Below are positions 24,419 to 37,275 of a stretch of 64,000 nucleotides of DNA, piece by piece. Within the stretch, counting starts at the first letter, position 1. Every line of letters starts with the position of its first letter. The translations under genes were made by a program, and so were the position numbers. Source of the DNA: Phlebiopsis flavidoalba (lineage: Eukaryota; Basidiomycota; Agaricomycetes; Polyporales; Phanerochaetaceae); NCBI GenBank assembly GCA_035772785.1, contig JAOCPU010000068.1, positions 97,639 to 161,638 on the forward strand, given 5' to 3'. Below the pieces are notes generated by a model that did not search any database, was not told where the DNA came from, and saw only the letters and a list, made by a program, of their open reading frames with translations.

Positions 24419-25949
24419 TGGCCAACGGGAAGCGAAGGTAACGGGCATGCCGTGCACGTCTGAGCCTAAGCCAGCTCCACTCGACGTATGACCCTTGTTT
24501 ATCCTGCATGTATCCCCAAGTTGAAGAACGCGTCCACTTTCGCAGGCCTCGGAAGCTGAACGATCCAGACACTGGCTGCAGACCTTGAAGGAGGTCCCAC
24601 CACCCGAGGACCCTCGTCTTCGGAAAGGTGCGCCATTGTTTTCTTAAACTCCGTATTGCAAACATCTGGCTCAAGGTCGTATAGCATATGACTGACCACA
24701 TGATGGTCCTCTCCGAATACCACCCTGTCACTGGCTGGTCAGACCCAGTAATCAAGCCTTATGGCCCGTTCCTACTGGATCCTGTAAGCTCATGCTTCCA
24801 ATATTCGACCAACCTTTTCGAGGGTATGAAAGTACGTCATGACTTTATTAGCTCGAAGGACGATCTCATGAACATTGGTCACGCCACTAGGCACCCATAT
24901 GTTGGTGGTGACGGCAGCCCAGACTCTTCCGTCCAGAACTTAACATGAAGCGCATGGAGCGCTCCCTTGGTCGCGTCGCCTTGCCGAGTTTTCGACACCA
25001 ATGAGCTTCTGAAGCTCATTCAAAAGCTCGTTCACCTCGAGGCTCGCTGGATTCCGAATCTCAAGGGCCACAGCCTTTATGTCCGTCCCACGCTCATTGG
25101 CACACGCGCATGTACGTCGCGTCTTCACATCTCCCCAAATGTCTCATGACTCACTCCCCGTTGTTCTTTAGCACTCGGTGTGGCCGCTTCTGACCATGCG
25201 CTTCTCTACGTCGGTATGTAGCCCCAACGGGGGCCATATTTCCGCACGTCCAAGATGCTTTCCTTGATGTCCGTCTCGGAACACGTCCGGTCGTGGCCCT
25301 GGAGGTCACCGGAGGGTATAAGCTTAGTGGAAACTACGCGCCACACGTTCTTGCCGCAGAAGGAGGCGGGCGAAGCGGGGTTATGACAGCAGGTGCTTTG
25401 GTTGATTGGCGAGACGATTACAGAGTGCCGGTGCTATGAACTTCTTTGTCGCGCGCTCAAGCGAGAGGACGGAGGTAAGGGTCCCCCCGCTGGTGTCCCT
25501 GCAGCGAAGCGTACTAACGGCTGTCTAGACCTTGAGTGTATACACGCCGCCCCACCGATGGCACTATCCTTCCAGGAGTGACCCGCGACTCCGTCATCGC
25601 CTTGTTGAAAGCTCACACGGCACCAAGACCGAACTCCCAGGAATACCCACCACCCAGAAGGTTCATGTCTATGTGAAGAGCCGATCACAATTTCCCAGGT
25701 TGCGCAGTGGTCAGCTGAAGGCCCGTGTGTCTCGAGTCCTTCATCGTTGGCACTGCTGCCGTCGTGGTTTCCGTTTGGCCGCATCGGCGTAGAAGGCACA
25801 AGCTGATATCGAGCTTTCCCAAACACGAGAGTGCAATGGGCCCAATCGCTAGTGTGCGTTGTTTGACAAGATTACGAGCATACAGGAGGGCAAGGAGATG
25901 TATGAGAACTGGGTCCGTCCTTTTGCTGAAGAGCGAGTTGGCGGAGTAA
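24419..25949 (+). CDS. BAT: branched-chain amino acid aminotransferase
   Basis: PLP-dependent fold-type IV transaminase (BCAT/Bat1-Bat2) converting Leu, Ile and Val to their 2-oxo acids with 2-oxoglutarate. The likely first exon is MANGKR at 24,419 before a GTAACG donor. After the acceptor near 24,543: TIQTLAADLKEVPPPEDLV, then TDHMMVL, YHPVTGWSDPVIKPYGPF, SSCFQYSTNLFEGMK (24,690-24,830). Next exons: RLFRPELNMKRMERSL, FDTNELLKLIQKLVHLEARW, GHSLYVRPTLIGTRA (24,920-25,110). GGYKLSGNYAP carries the PLP-binding Lys (codon 25,320-25,322). Then QVLWLIGE, ITE, MNFFV, PLDGTILPGVTRDSV (25,390-25,600) and a C-terminus KITSIQEGKEMYENWVRP (about 25,865-25,920). Fungi may have mitochondrial and cytosolic forms; no clear presequence here. 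The exact stop is uncertain. Confidence 0.95.
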
Positions 25950-26330
25950 ACGTTCGGCCGCTTGCCACAAAATTTTTAGTTCTCGCTCCGTCGATATACA
26001 ATGCGTCTGTATATACCACGGGATGTACGATAACCTGTACTTAGATCTCACAGGTACATTTAGACTTGCTTTCTGAGCGCCGCATAAATTTCTTGGTCGC
26101 GTTTTTCGCCTCTGAGTGCGGAGCCCGACACTGTGATTTCCACACGTAAATTAGCCTTGTCACATGTGAGCTCGGCTTGTCCACCACAACGCCTCCTATA
26201 TGGACCGCTACGGTCGCCGTGCAGCCTCTGCCTCGCTTTCTATACCAAGCTGGTCCTTGCGTGACCCGTCCGTCCTACCCGAACCTAGGCCTACATTTCT
26301 AATTGTACACACTCGCATCCACTGCCTGCA
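25950..26330. other. intergenic BAT-PSD1
   Basis: Spacer between two genes on the same strand. It presumably holds the BAT terminator and PSD1 promoter. Nothing specific seen. Confidence 0.5.
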
Positions 26331-28310
26331 ATGCTAGGACTGAACGGAGAAGATTGTGAGCGGCCGACAAACGCCTGTCCTCGGGACTCTACAGCGGCAG
26401 CACAGCACAACGTTTCGACAGGATCTATCCGCAGATGCTATTCCGTACGGTGGACCAGGCGCGCTGTTGCACAAAAAGCGAACCATCGCTTCTACTCGTC
26501 GCGAATAAGGGCGGATCAGCCTCCCGCCCACCGACTCTTTTGGCGGCCATCGACGTGACCGTTCCACCGTGAGTGCCGAAACTGTGACGTGATCGACGCC
26601 CTCGTCTAAACCTTCGCCTGTGAAGAACGACTGGCGAACGCGTGGACCAAGACTCCCACAAAGTGGTACCCTTTACCTATAGCTGTAGGAGCGCTCCTCC
26701 TTATTGTCATTCCAAATATCGCAAAAGGCTAGGCGAGAAGGAAGTTTACGTCGATGAGGATGGTCATGAAGTCGTGAAACTCAAGGGACCGTGGTACTGT
26801 GAGTTTCTACATCATGAGACGACGCCACACGCTAACATGCCTGGCGCGCAGGTGCATGTCATGGGTGCTCTTCCCTTACTGAAACCTGTCTCGCGTCCTG
26901 GGGCTACATGAACTCCTAGAGCTTCCCATATGGTTCCGTCCGACCGGGCTCAAAGTTTACTCTTGGATATTCGGATGCAACCTAGACGAAGTGGAGAAAG
27001 ACCTGAAGGAATACACCAGCTTGGGCGACTTTCTTCTACGTAAGCTCAAAGGACGGCTCACGTCCTGTGGCTGATGTTGTCTTGGTACGTACGAAGCCAT
27101 TACACTCCTCCTGTATGCTAATAGTTATGGTACGATATAATGGTGTAGGTCAGCCCCGCGCTGTGACGGTAGAATCCTAGGCATTTTGGCACACCATCAA
27201 AGGGGGTCGATGGTGGAGCAAATCAAAGGGAGCACCTATTCTCTGGACGCTCTTCTTGGTATCGAGGCTCGTCAGTCTCGCGCACTGAGGGTTGTTTTTG
27301 CTTCTCGTGAAATGGCAGAGGCCGATGACAAGCATTTCGCGGAAATCAACGGCATTGAATACAGTCTGCAAGAACTTCTTGGTACCAGCGCCCACAATAC
27401 ACCAGCGACCTCGGGTACCAGCATCACCCGTGCTGCAATCCGCACCTGCACCACCTTCCGGAGCTAGTCAGGGCGCCTCGGCTGTCAAGCACGGAGAGAG
27501 AGGACGGACGCGTCGGTACCGCAAGAAGGGTCGGTGTCCGATGTTGTCGCCCACGATGCCTCGGTTGCCACCCAAATGGGAATCCGACCTACGCTAGAAC
27601 GGCGCCGGAGCTCATCTGCGTCCGTTGTGAGGCCGGGGAATGCCCTTGTACTTCTGTGTCATTTATCTTGCGCCTGGTGACTACCATAGGTTCCACAGCC
27701 CGACAGCTTGGGTAGTTGAAAAACGGCGACACTTCGTTGGTATGTCATATGTAATAGTATTTCCTAGGCGCATTGATTTGAAACAACCTGCCCTAGGTGA
27801 CCTGTTCTCCGTTTCCCCATGGATGGCAAAGCGCTTGGAGAACCTTTTCGTCCTTAACGAGCGTGTTGCCCTGCTCGGTCGCTGGAAGCACGGCTTCTTC
27901 GGAATGGTCCAACAGTCGGTGCCACCAACGTCGGCAGCATCAAAATTAACTTTGATAAAGTCAGTCCGCCGCTCTCCTTCCTTCGTCTCCACCTCACACA
28001 CCCCATACATAGGATCTCCGTACGAACGTCGGCCCACGCAGAGGCCACCGCCACACCCCTCGGCAACCTACACCGAAGCCGTCTACTCTCCGCCGCATCG
28101 CACCCATTCTGGACGGCCAGCCACTCCTTAAGGCGCAAGGAGATGGCGCGGCTTCTGCTCTCGTGCAGCACCATTGTATTGGTTTTTGAGGCCCCGACCG
28201 ACTTCCAGTTTGCGCACAGTTAAGGAGGGCCAGAAGATCAAGGTCGGCGAGTCCATTTTGGTGACGTCTCGAGCGTACTGCCCGCGGAAGAGTCCAAGAA
28301 GGACCGGTGA
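26331..28310 (+). CDS. PSD1: mitochondrial phosphatidylserine decarboxylase
   Basis: Pyruvoyl enzyme of the inner mitochondrial membrane making phosphatidylethanolamine from phosphatidylserine. The N-terminus from ATG 26,331 is Arg/Ser/Tyr-rich (a presequence), then [16 protein letters not shown] with a membrane segment, [16 protein letters not shown] (26,720), [18 protein letters not shown] region, [31 protein letters not shown] (27,210-27,260), [37 protein letters not shown] (27,660-27,720, with the family's essential His), [28 protein letters not shown] (27,800-27,860), [26 protein letters not shown]. The autocleavage LGST region falls near 28,150-28,165 but is blurred by an indel; [15 protein letters not shown] follows. 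The tail [16 protein letters not shown] ends TGA at 28,308-28,310. Several frameshifts. Confidence 0.95.
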
Positions 28311-28654
28311 ACGCGTCTCACACTTGGCAGCTGCGCACCGTGCATGGGGGAGGGTGAGCATGCACGGGCACAATCTTGCGATATTCATGACATTCACGGT
28401 ATAATTGGCTTCAAGTCATCATTACTACATCAGCATGTAATTTACATTCGCCCACCCGGACTCTCAACAGTCTAGAAATTGTCCCAACGCACCTCGGGCC
28501 GCGTCACAAGATGGTTGAAGCTTCGTATTGACGAGCGGGTGTATGGTGATTGCAAAAATGCCACACGGTAATGATAAATATAAATACATGCAGTTGATGA
28601 TCCACAGATACGAGACAAGTACCAAGAGAGTCCTGAGCATGGCAAATCACGCCA
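28311..28654. other. intergenic
   Basis: Spacer between the convergent PSD1 and DUF6533 gene A. Nothing seen. Confidence 0.5.
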
Positions 28655-30197
28655 TCACGGCAGCAAAAGCGAGAGTGGGCGGCTTGAACATGCTGCGTCC
28701 ACAGCGTTTGGTATCAGCTCCGTGAGTTCGAGAGAAGCGTCCATCGTAATCGTCGTAGAGGCTGCGGCGATTCGGTCATCATAGCCGTGAGTTGGGTTCC
28801 GGGAATGTGAGATCGGGAGTTTTGAACGCAATAGCATAGTACGTCGGTCAGAGTGCCGGTTGCGTTACGATCTTCAGGAATCGCGAGACGGCGGAGGTTG
28901 AGTAACCACATGAGAGGCCCTGTGCGCTGTCAGTTTCCATATCTTTGGGAAGGTCAATCAAGCTACGTACTCGCGCGTGGACGCAAACACATGGCGGCAA
29001 ATGCCCACCTACCGCCGCTGTCAGTCATGACTGGCTTGGTTTGGTAAACGTGGTGAGTTACATACCCATAACCCATTCCCACCAGCGGCGATTTATTAAG
29101 CTTGTACATAAGCATGTTGAGTAGCAATGGCGACTGTGCGAGATATGGTGAGGAGGGCAGGTTGGCATAACATATTAAACGTACCAAAATATCAACGCGA
29201 AAAGCCCACGTGCCGTCGCGAACAAATGTGAATAGTATGGACGATTTGCTCCTCGAGATAGGGGCTTTGAAAGTTAACTTGATGAGAGGGTCAAAGCAAA
29301 CAGGAATGTCTCAAACGCCAGAGAGCACAAGCCTAAATCAGAGGTATCAATGAAACGATCGGCATTGACAGCCATTTTTGAAGTCACCACCATAGATTAT
29401 GAATAGACCTGGCAGGCAGACGCCACGAGGCAGTCGGTGCTGCAAAGTCATCCTGGGCAGTACGATAGAGAGACAGACTAGGCCATCAGAGTAACCCTCA
29501 GCGTGAACGCCAGGATAATCATAGAAAGAATGATTTTGTTGTGGTTGTAGAGGGACGTACACTTGGCTCATGATTAGAAACACATGTAAGATTGGGCGAA
29601 GCTGTCAAGAACGTCTTACATCTCATCACCAGGACCCCCTCTACGACGACCGTTAGCAGGCTCAACGAATATGAGTTGCTCGGTAGACAGCCATCCTCTG
29701 CATCCAGGCGTACTGAGGAGCGAGCAAGTGTTGTCAACGTTTGCAGCGCTCTAATTGCGGAAACTGTCAATTAGTACAGCCAAGGCATTACACAAATTAC
29801 TCACAGTCCGCTATTAGTATTGGGGTGTTATCTCACAAACACATATGCCCATTTCACCCAAGATCTCGGTCTCCTGGTAAAGTCAAGATGAGTACTTGCG
29901 ATCTATGATCGGGCTGTTTTTCTTCTTTACTTCCAGATACAATCGATCTATCACGATCCTCGCGTGAAAGTAATGTAGCGTGCAAGTATTTGCGACCGTA
30001 GAGTCCTTACTTCCACATCGAAACTGTATCACTGTATCCCACCTGCGAGCAGATGGTGGCACAACGCTGGGCCCACGAGGCAAAGAATTAATAAAATTCT
30101 TCGAAAACAATGTACAAATATGGCGAAACTCACCCCGTCGCACATACGCAATAGGTAACCTGATTAACGCAAACTCCAAATTAGCGGGGGACCGCAT
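28655..30197 (-). CDS. DUF6533 membrane protein A
   Basis: Member of the Agaricomycete DUF6533 family of multi-pass membrane proteins (function unknown). Minus-strand exons: first exon from ATG 30,197 (MRSPANLEFALIR, then GT donor); WDTVIQFDVEV (the DUF6533 signature, about 30,040-30,000) before GTAAGG; RSWVKWAYVFVR (about 29,850); LLTVVVEGVLVMR (about 29,640); a weak loop match then MTLQHDCLVAS (about 29,430); LAFETFLFALTL (about 29,310); FVRDGTWAF (about 29,215); LLNMLMYKLNKSPLVGMGYG (about 29,110-29,060); LLNLRRLAIPED (about 28,900) and a polar tail to a stop at 28,655. The usual length of about 330 residues fits. Splice sites are largely intact but the frame breaks repeatedly. Confidence 0.8.
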
Positions 30198-31465
30198 GTA
30201 ATGACGCGCAGACCAGACACAGCAAGCCTAGCGGCACCAATGAGGGGACAGTGAGGGGAGCCGTTCGCCTCCGGGGGGGGCTAGCGTGCAATAGCAAGTG
30301 CAAGAAAAGAAGGGGGGAAGAGCATAGGGGATACCTCGTACGGAAGCTGTTCTGACGTCCGACGTTCATGCTGTCAAGAGATAACCAAAGTACATTCTGT
30401 ATGATGAACACGTTGTATGTGGCTGCTTCCCCAGGTTCTCGCAGCGTCTCCCCGGAGAGATCTGTGCCCAGTTAGTTCCCACGTGGTGTTCGCTCGGAGC
30501 CCGGTGAGAATGGGAACCGCAGACCTGTCATAACCGACGTGGGTGGGGACGTTGAGTTCTAGCTTATGTGGATATTTGCAGATAGGGATTGAATGGAAAC
30601 GACTTTCCCGTGAGAGGCGGACTGGGGGGGGATCTGCGAGAAATGGAATCGCAAAGTTATGGGCGGGGTTCTCGGTAAGCTTCCCTAAACTCACCCCCAA
30701 ACGGCCTCTGGCCGTCTGGAGCTATTATATGTGGCGTGGGGCGCATGGTAGACCCAAAACATGGTGGTGGAGAAATATCCGCTTCTGTCAGTGGGGGGGG
30801 AAGCCTCATCCCTCAGCCTGAAAACGACCTACGGATTAAGACAATTTACATCACATTCGAGCTGCAAGGATAAGGCGGGTGGATAAAAAATCATGTCTTG
30901 ATGATGACTGGTGTGAACACATCTGACATCAACGGCATTTGACTGGCATGCATTGATATATGAAATCACCGGCGAGTAAATATAGTGCATTTTTTCACCT
31001 TGTATCAGCAACAAACTATAAATACTAAAACACGCCAAACGCACTTACTACTCAGAGTGTCACTCACATCGTGTAGCTGCTCTCAAAAAAAATGCTCCTT
31101 CGGGCCGAAAATGGAGAACAACGTGGGTTACGATGTGTAATTGCACTGCGATCATAGTAAACATAAAAACATGGCGTATGTGGTGGCAGTTGTTCGTTGT
31201 GTGGGGAAAGATGACACGTGATAGGTTGTGATCCTGTACATTAGAGCCATTAGAATCAGACGCCCAGGCGCGGTTGCCAAACACGACGCAGTCACCTTTG
31301 GCCGTCGTAACAGAGTCGTTATGACAGCAGAGCGGAATCATGCAACAGGATAGACACAAGGAGACGCTCGAGGGTCTGTCGACGGGGCGTTCGTACATTC
31401 GTTCATCCACTGTTAGTAGTGCTATCTCGAGTGAAAACCCTCCTTCAGGGTGTCAGCGTTTGATC
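30198..31465. other. intergenic between DUF6533 genes A and B
   Basis: No gene identified. It holds the promoter of gene A. Open frames here (minus 30,374-30,700; minus 31,060-31,410) show no DUF6533 motif. Confidence 0.45.
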
Positions 31466-32880
31466 CTAGGAGCAATCTGTTGACTTGACACCTCGCGAGC
31501 CAGAGGATAGCGTGGACTTTGAGCCGAACGCTTGGAGGGTGGTGAGGGTCTGTTTGCTCTGATCCTGAGGCAGAGCAAAACGACGGAGATTGAGCAAAAC
31601 ATGGGGGACCCCTGAGACCTTTCAGTCAACAAATCGCAATATGGAGTTGAGGACATTATACGCACTGCAAACGACATGGTGCCAAAAGCCCAGCTATTTC
31701 GATGATGAATCCATTTCATGGTCGTGAGCGGGATACAGAAAGACTCACCCATAGCCTACACCAACGAGGGGGGTCTTATTTAGCTTGTACATCAACAGGT
31801 TGAGTAGCATAGCAACTAGGTTATTCACTTATGAGTATGGCTTCAGGTGCTCATGCCGGGGTTGTTTTCACCAAATAATCATAGTAAATGCCCAGGTGCC
31901 ATCTCGCATAAATATGTATAGTAATTGAAGACTTGCTTCTTGAGACGCTTTTGGTAGAATTTGAACAGCGTCAAAACGAATAAAAAGGTTTCAAACGCAA
32001 GAGACGCAAGCCTGAAGTATTACACAAACTATTAATCGAGTCATGTCATATCCATGAGGCGCCGAACTCACCAGAACGTGACGAACACTCCGGGCATGGA
32101 TGCTACAAGGCAATCAGGCCTCAGTGTCATCTTCGGCAGGACCAGCACAAGGCATGTAACCATTGCAGTGATCTCTGCAACAAACGCGAAGATGATTGCC
32201 CCGAGTACAACTTTACTGTGATTGTAGTGCACGTAGACTATGTGCCGGTGATTAGGATAAGACAGTCCACAAACATGAGGCTGACTCACGCCGCATAACC
32301 AGGATGCCTTCAACCGCGACAACGTTATCAACTCCCCAAAGATAAGCTGTTCATAGACCCATACCCCTGCACCCTGAGGGGCTGAACCTGTGCGCATTCG
32401 AGTTGAGGGTTAGCAAGGTCCTATCGCCAGAATTAGACTGGTCACAGGGAGGTTTGCTCGTCAGTAACTCGACTACTCACCGCCATGGAGTATAGGTGCA
32501 TATCTACACAAACAAGTATGTCCATTTGACCCAGGATTTGGCCGTCTGATGACTTTTGGTCAGCGCACTGCGATAGAGGTAAGGGTACAAGATCCAATCA
32601 CTCACTTCCAAACGCACTCTACCTAGTTGGCAAAAACAACAATCGCAGTTTTTAGATTTAATATTTTCTAAATTTCGAATTTTCCCCACCTCGACATCGA
32701 AATAGGCACCACGGAGGATGATAGTGTCCCATATGATCCAGATGGATGGTAGCACATAATATGGGCAACTGGAGTCAACAACGGATTCTTCACCAAAATA
32801 ACCAAACGCACCTGTTAGAGTATGTTACCTGGAGTGCAATCTCTTGCTCGGCAGAGGATCAAGCGCATATCGCAGGAGAG
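31466..32880 (-). CDS. DUF6533 membrane protein B
   Basis: Second tandem DUF6533 gene. Minus strand: an exon ending SAEQEIALQ before GTAACA (about 32,850); IWIIWDTII then FDVEV (about 32,740-32,685); AKSWVKWTYLFV, RYAPILHGG before GTGAGT (about 32,550-32,480); VYEQLIFGELITLS and VEGILVMR (about 32,345-32,285) before GTGAGT; VHYNHSKVVLGAIIFAFVA, EITAMVTCLVLVLPKM, LRPDCLVASMPGVFVTFW (32,230-32,070) before GTGAGT; LAFETFLFVLTLFKFYQ (about 31,980); FMRDGTWAFTMII (about 31,910-31,875); LLNLLMYKLNKTPLVGVGYG (about 31,805-31,750); LLNLRRFALPQDQSKQTL and a polar tail ending TAG at 31,466. The clearest of the three minus-strand copies A-C. Start uncertain. Confidence 0.85.
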
Positions 32881-34420
32881 ATGTCTAATAGAGAGACATT
32901 GGGAATGGGGGGTGACGGGGGGGGGTAGTCCGAACAAAAGAAGGGTCCGAAAAGACTGGGTATCGTTACAGTATATACCGCCTTTCAGAGCGAGCTCAGT
33001 CGCCATCCGCCAACTGAACTGGGAACCAAGGGACCCCTCGTTATCAGGTGATGCGACAACGTTTTCGATGATGTAGATCTTGGGAGGCCATACAAGAACC
33101 TCAGCTCGCGTGTTGCGTTCTGCGGAGTTTTCCGGTACATCTATTCATGTGAGCATTCTAATGACAACAAGGAAGTGTGACGGACTTCCTACGCCATATA
33201 AGGTGCAGTTACCCGCCTGAGAGGCCGATAAAGCGCCAGACCTGAGTTACATACGACGTGAGTAAAGAGCAGCCGTGGGACATGTATATCGCCGGTGAAA
33301 ACCCAGAGTTCGAAATATGTAGCAATGCCTCAAACTGCGCAAGAGTAACAGCCTGAATAGATAGGTAATGACCGTGGGTTCAGAGGACTTGATGTACGCT
33401 TGTACGAAGAGAGGCTGCAGAGATGTCTCGAAAAATGGAGAGGGCCCCGCGACTCGAAGCATGGCCCAAGATGACCATCCATACCGTCTCATGTGTGCGA
33501 GTGCAATTAGAAGAACTGTTCAACGCAAATCACTATGAAGTGGACCATTCAAAACAGGTAGACTATTCGTATGACGACCACGAACGAAAACCAAGGTCAT
33601 GTCATGATTGGCGGCGTTCCTTGTGCTACGTGGACGCCAAGTGTGTCCATTCTCCCACATCCGCCCACACAGCACCACATGGCCAAGCGCCGATATTATT
33701 GGGGGAAAAAGGGGAAGGAGAGTTTTGGGCAAAGTTTTCGGTTTTGATACAATCTCTTTTCCTTTTTCGTATCCCCCCCCAGTGAAGGGTAGCCTTTTCC
33801 ATGCCTTTTACCTTCCTTTGACCATGTGGGCATAGTCAAACTCATTCGAGGACAAAGGCTGTGAACAAAGGTAACCATTTTAAGTACCTGACCAAGGGGC
33901 CCCTACAGCGCGGAGGAGACACGCTGAGACAACGTGGGAATGGGTAACCTTTTCCAAGCCTTTTGCCGGTCGACAAAGGTCTGACTTTTCCCCACGTGCT
34001 TTTATTTGAGTTAATAAATTGATGTAAAACGAATTCCCATTATAGACAGGTATATAGCGCGGATACAAATGAGATCAAAACGACAAACCTTACCACATCT
34101 TTTCGCCCTTTTCCGCCCGCAATATCGACGCTTGCATGAAGTGACGAATCGTTGATGGCGTATGTATTAATATTAGGAGGTCACCTCATCGTACATACAC
34201 GCAGTTACTCAGAGTTCATTTTACATTATATATGCTCCATATTTGAAACATCAGTCACGGCACTGCGGAAAATGTCATGCATCGGAACTTCCTCTATGCA
34301 CTCTACTTCCACGGTCACTCGTCGAAACATGATCCAAGTCGTGAATGGGACCTTGCGATTCGCTCTCCGCGCTTGTCTGAAAAGCCGTCCATGGTGACCC
34401 ACAGTCTCCATGGAACGCTA
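32881..34420. other. intergenic between DUF6533 genes B and C
   Basis: About 1.5 kb without an assignable gene. A 120-codon plus frame (33,423-33,785) and an opposing minus frame (33,247-33,492) carry no recognisable motif. Confidence 0.4.
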
Positions 34421-35828
34421 TTAGTTACTGTGTGTAGTGGGCATACCAGAAGACTCCGAGTTGGCTGTCGTTCTCAGCCGCCGGAGATTGAGTAGAACAT
34501 GGGAGCCCTGAGCATTGGTCAGCTTATTTTGTGATACATATTACGGAAGGTTGCTTGATCATACGGCGAAAGGACATGACACTGAGGGCCAGCTGACGAC
34601 CGGGTAATCATGGTATTAGGCGGCCGACCCCGAAAGATGAGACCACGCGTCCACCTCACAAATATCCCATTCCGGCCAAAGGTGTCCTGTGTTGACAAGC
34701 GTGATACATTCAAGGTATATTAAGGAGCATAGCAGCTACGAGCTTGACTAGCATCTTCAAACGGTAGGGGGACGTACGGGCCTATGACCAAATATAATAG
34801 GTATGCCCATGTTCCGTCACGTACAAACAGGGACATGATTGAATGGTGTCCATATTCTTGCTTAACGCTTTGAAGGAATTTACGAGCGTCAGAATAAACA
34901 GTATCCTGTATCGTAGCATAGCGATTCGAGAGACCCTGTAGTAGTAGTAGACATAGAACTGTAACAGATGCGAATTCACCAATATACGATATAAATCTTT
35001 GGGGAGCTGGCGACGAGAGGCAGTCCGCAGTGAAAGGTTTGCCTTGGTATGATGCCATAAACGAGGGCCCTGGTCACCTTAAGAGCGACCTCAGAGATTT
35101 AAAATGCCGAATACTATCAGTGCTAGTATGACGTTTTGCTCTGGTTGTACATGGCGTCAAACTGAATGGGGAAAATTGAGCGTTGAGCGATAGAGAGGGA
35201 TGTCATTTGAGCCAACTTCGAAGGACTAATATTGTCCGCCACCACAACGGTCACGTCAGATCCAATGGACGATGATGCCTGATCAATAAACGGTCCACCC
35301 GACGACACAAGACCACGGACCTCTGGATATATTCTATCCGCAGTCAAGAGTCAGTAACCAGACACAACCTTAGCATTTTAACAGTAGTAATATGAGGCGC
35401 TGTGTACGAAGACCAGCGGCCAGTCGGACTGAGGACAAACTCACCCCCCCATTGAGGATTGGTACGTATCGTACGAAGGCATACGCCCATTTCAACCAAT
35501 ATGCGGTCGGCTGTGTATGGAGAGAGTGTTAGCATGGTGGTATAAGCCTACTTTACTCTGACAACAGTGTACTTGCCGCCTCCATATACAGCTAACCTGC
35601 GTGTATGCGCAATCATCAGGCTGACGGGAAGAATAAACTCCTAGTAACCTACTTCAACGTCGAAATGGATAGCAGTGTCGCTATTATGCAGCATCCACAT
35701 TACTGAAGGAGACTAGGAAGGCAGAACTTAATCAGTAAAACAGCGAGTCGCATATACGGAGTTGTCATACCTGCGCCATAGCTTGTCCCAAGTTTGCCCT
35801 GTACTATGGCGGACCTGGTCAAGCATTT
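34421..35828 (-). CDS. DUF6533 membrane protein C
   Basis: Third DUF6533 gene. Minus strand: a possible first exon from ATG 35,828 ending at GTATGA (about 35,770); DTAIHFDVEV (about 35,680-35,650) before GTAGGT; a frame-shifted W-x-K-W-x-Y-x-F-V-R-Y-x-P-I-L-N-G-G core (about 35,500-35,450) before GTGAGT; VDAMYNQSKT (about 35,160); FTADCLSSPAPQRFISYI (about 35,030); LVKFLQSVKQEYGHHS, IMSLFVRDGTWAYLLYLV (about 34,890-34,790); a degraded MLLNTLMYQL/TPLAGMGY region (about 34,730-34,640); HVLLNLRRLRTT and a short tail ending TAA at 34,421. All landmark motifs are in the same order as in B, so it is a paralogue. Confidence 0.8.
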
Positions 35829-36608
35829 TAGAAAGGAGTGTCGGTCGTGGATAAGATCCACCTTGGGGTCTCGTGAACCGCGGGGGCGGGGGGGAGCGAT
35901 CAATATGTCGCTTTGAGCTCACTGAGAGCGGGGTAAGGATAGTGAATTAGCACCAATTGATCCGCGCTGCGCAGGCCGCCCGAGAAGGACGCCAAGGATT
36001 TTGGGGCCGGGATCGTGGTGTTCATCAGATATGACAGTACAACTTAGGAACGTCCCAGAGTCCGACCGAATTGCTTTTGCGACGTTGGGTGCCTTACAAA
36101 ATGCTCGTCGTCGGCCTATGCGGGCGCATAGAGCAGTAGGAAGCGGGGCTCGAGCAGTGCTGATAGCTTCAGACCAGGTCTGCCCAGAGTTAACACGGCT
36201 TTCGCTTCTGAGCCAGCTAGGCACAATGCTACTCTTGATGGGAGGTATCACCTTAGCTACGCGAGACCAGCGCCGCGTAACTTACTGGTGGATTGCCGCG
36301 TAGTGAAGAAATAGTTTCGTGATTTGCGCGTTGACGGGTCCAACCGTGTCTGACCTGGCGCCTCATGCGCGCTGAATCAACTCCAGTGGTTGAGTGGAAC
36401 AGAGTGGAAATGCATGTCCAGAACATAAATCCTTCTTCATTAGGACTCGGAAAGGTAGTGGGAAACGCCACAATAGCCCATCAATGTGACACATCACACG
36501 CATCACACGTAACGCGATGGTAAACGCCTCTCAGGTTGTTGCTCATCCGCCACAATCCTCCGGGGCCATATTCTGTGTTGTCGCACGTTTGCGCTCGATA
36601 GCAGCGTC
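35829..36608. other. divergent intergenic region, DUF6533 C / MED21
   Basis: Presumed shared promoter region of two divergent genes. Includes a 110-codon minus frame (35,919-36,251) and an overlapping plus frame, neither recognised. Confidence 0.45.
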
Positions 36609-37275
36609 ATGCTGCAAGAACTAACTCATATGGACCGCATTACCCAACTGCAAGATGAGATACAACAGGTAAGTCTCCACATGTTTACTTCAACTCAGCA
36701 GGCTAACGGCCACTTGCGGTATGTCAGCTCTTGACAATTATGTCGAATAGTATCGCATACTTGACTTCCAAGGCGAACTTTGCGCAGGTCAGCCCCGGAT
36801 GTGCCAATCACGAAACAAAGGGCTGCAGAGAAGGTCGATCCTCCAGAGGTATTTGACGGTCGGTCTAGACATTGCAAGTAACGTGTCCTAGCACACTCAA
36901 CTTCACATCTAGAGAACAAAAGAGAGCTTGTGAATGATCTCTTGGTGAAGGCAAAACAGGTGGAGTATCTGATTAACTCACTACCGGGAGGAACCTGAAA
37001 CCGGAGGAAACCCAGGTATGCTCGGGGTTAGACTGCATTGTGTATCGCAAAATCTAATCTTTCTAGGCGTTACGCCTCCGAGATTTAGAACAGCAAATGA
37101 GTGATGCTAACGATGGACTATATCAGGGCTGTCAACCGCGCACGTAAGTTGTTTGCGAGGCGATGCATCTACTCGCTCACATTCTGTTGGCATGTAGGGG
37201 CGCTACATGGACAGATTATCGGAAGTGCTACGAAACATGTTAGATGAATCGGATGGGCTTGATAGCCCTGGTTAG
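36609..37275 (+). CDS. MED21: mediator complex subunit 21
   Basis: Subunit of the RNA polymerase II Mediator middle module (Pfam Med21, PF11221). Exon 1 (36,609-36,668) encodes MLQELTHMDRITQLQDEIQQ exactly in frame up to GTAAGT. Exon 2 (from 36,728) reads LLTIMSNSIAYLTSKANF, then VPITKQRAAEKVDPPEVF after a one-base shift (four C at 36,793-36,796 where three keep the frame). After an intron ending TCTAG at 36,912: ENKRELVNDLLVKAKQVEYL, INSLP. Next LRLRDLEQQMSDAND, an intron, and ALHGQI, SEVLRNMLDESDG, with one extra A at 37,218, ending TAG at 37,273-37,275. The long amphipathic helix arrangement and a length of about 145 residues fit. The intact gene structure with two single-base slips is a good gauge of error type. 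Confidence 0.94.
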
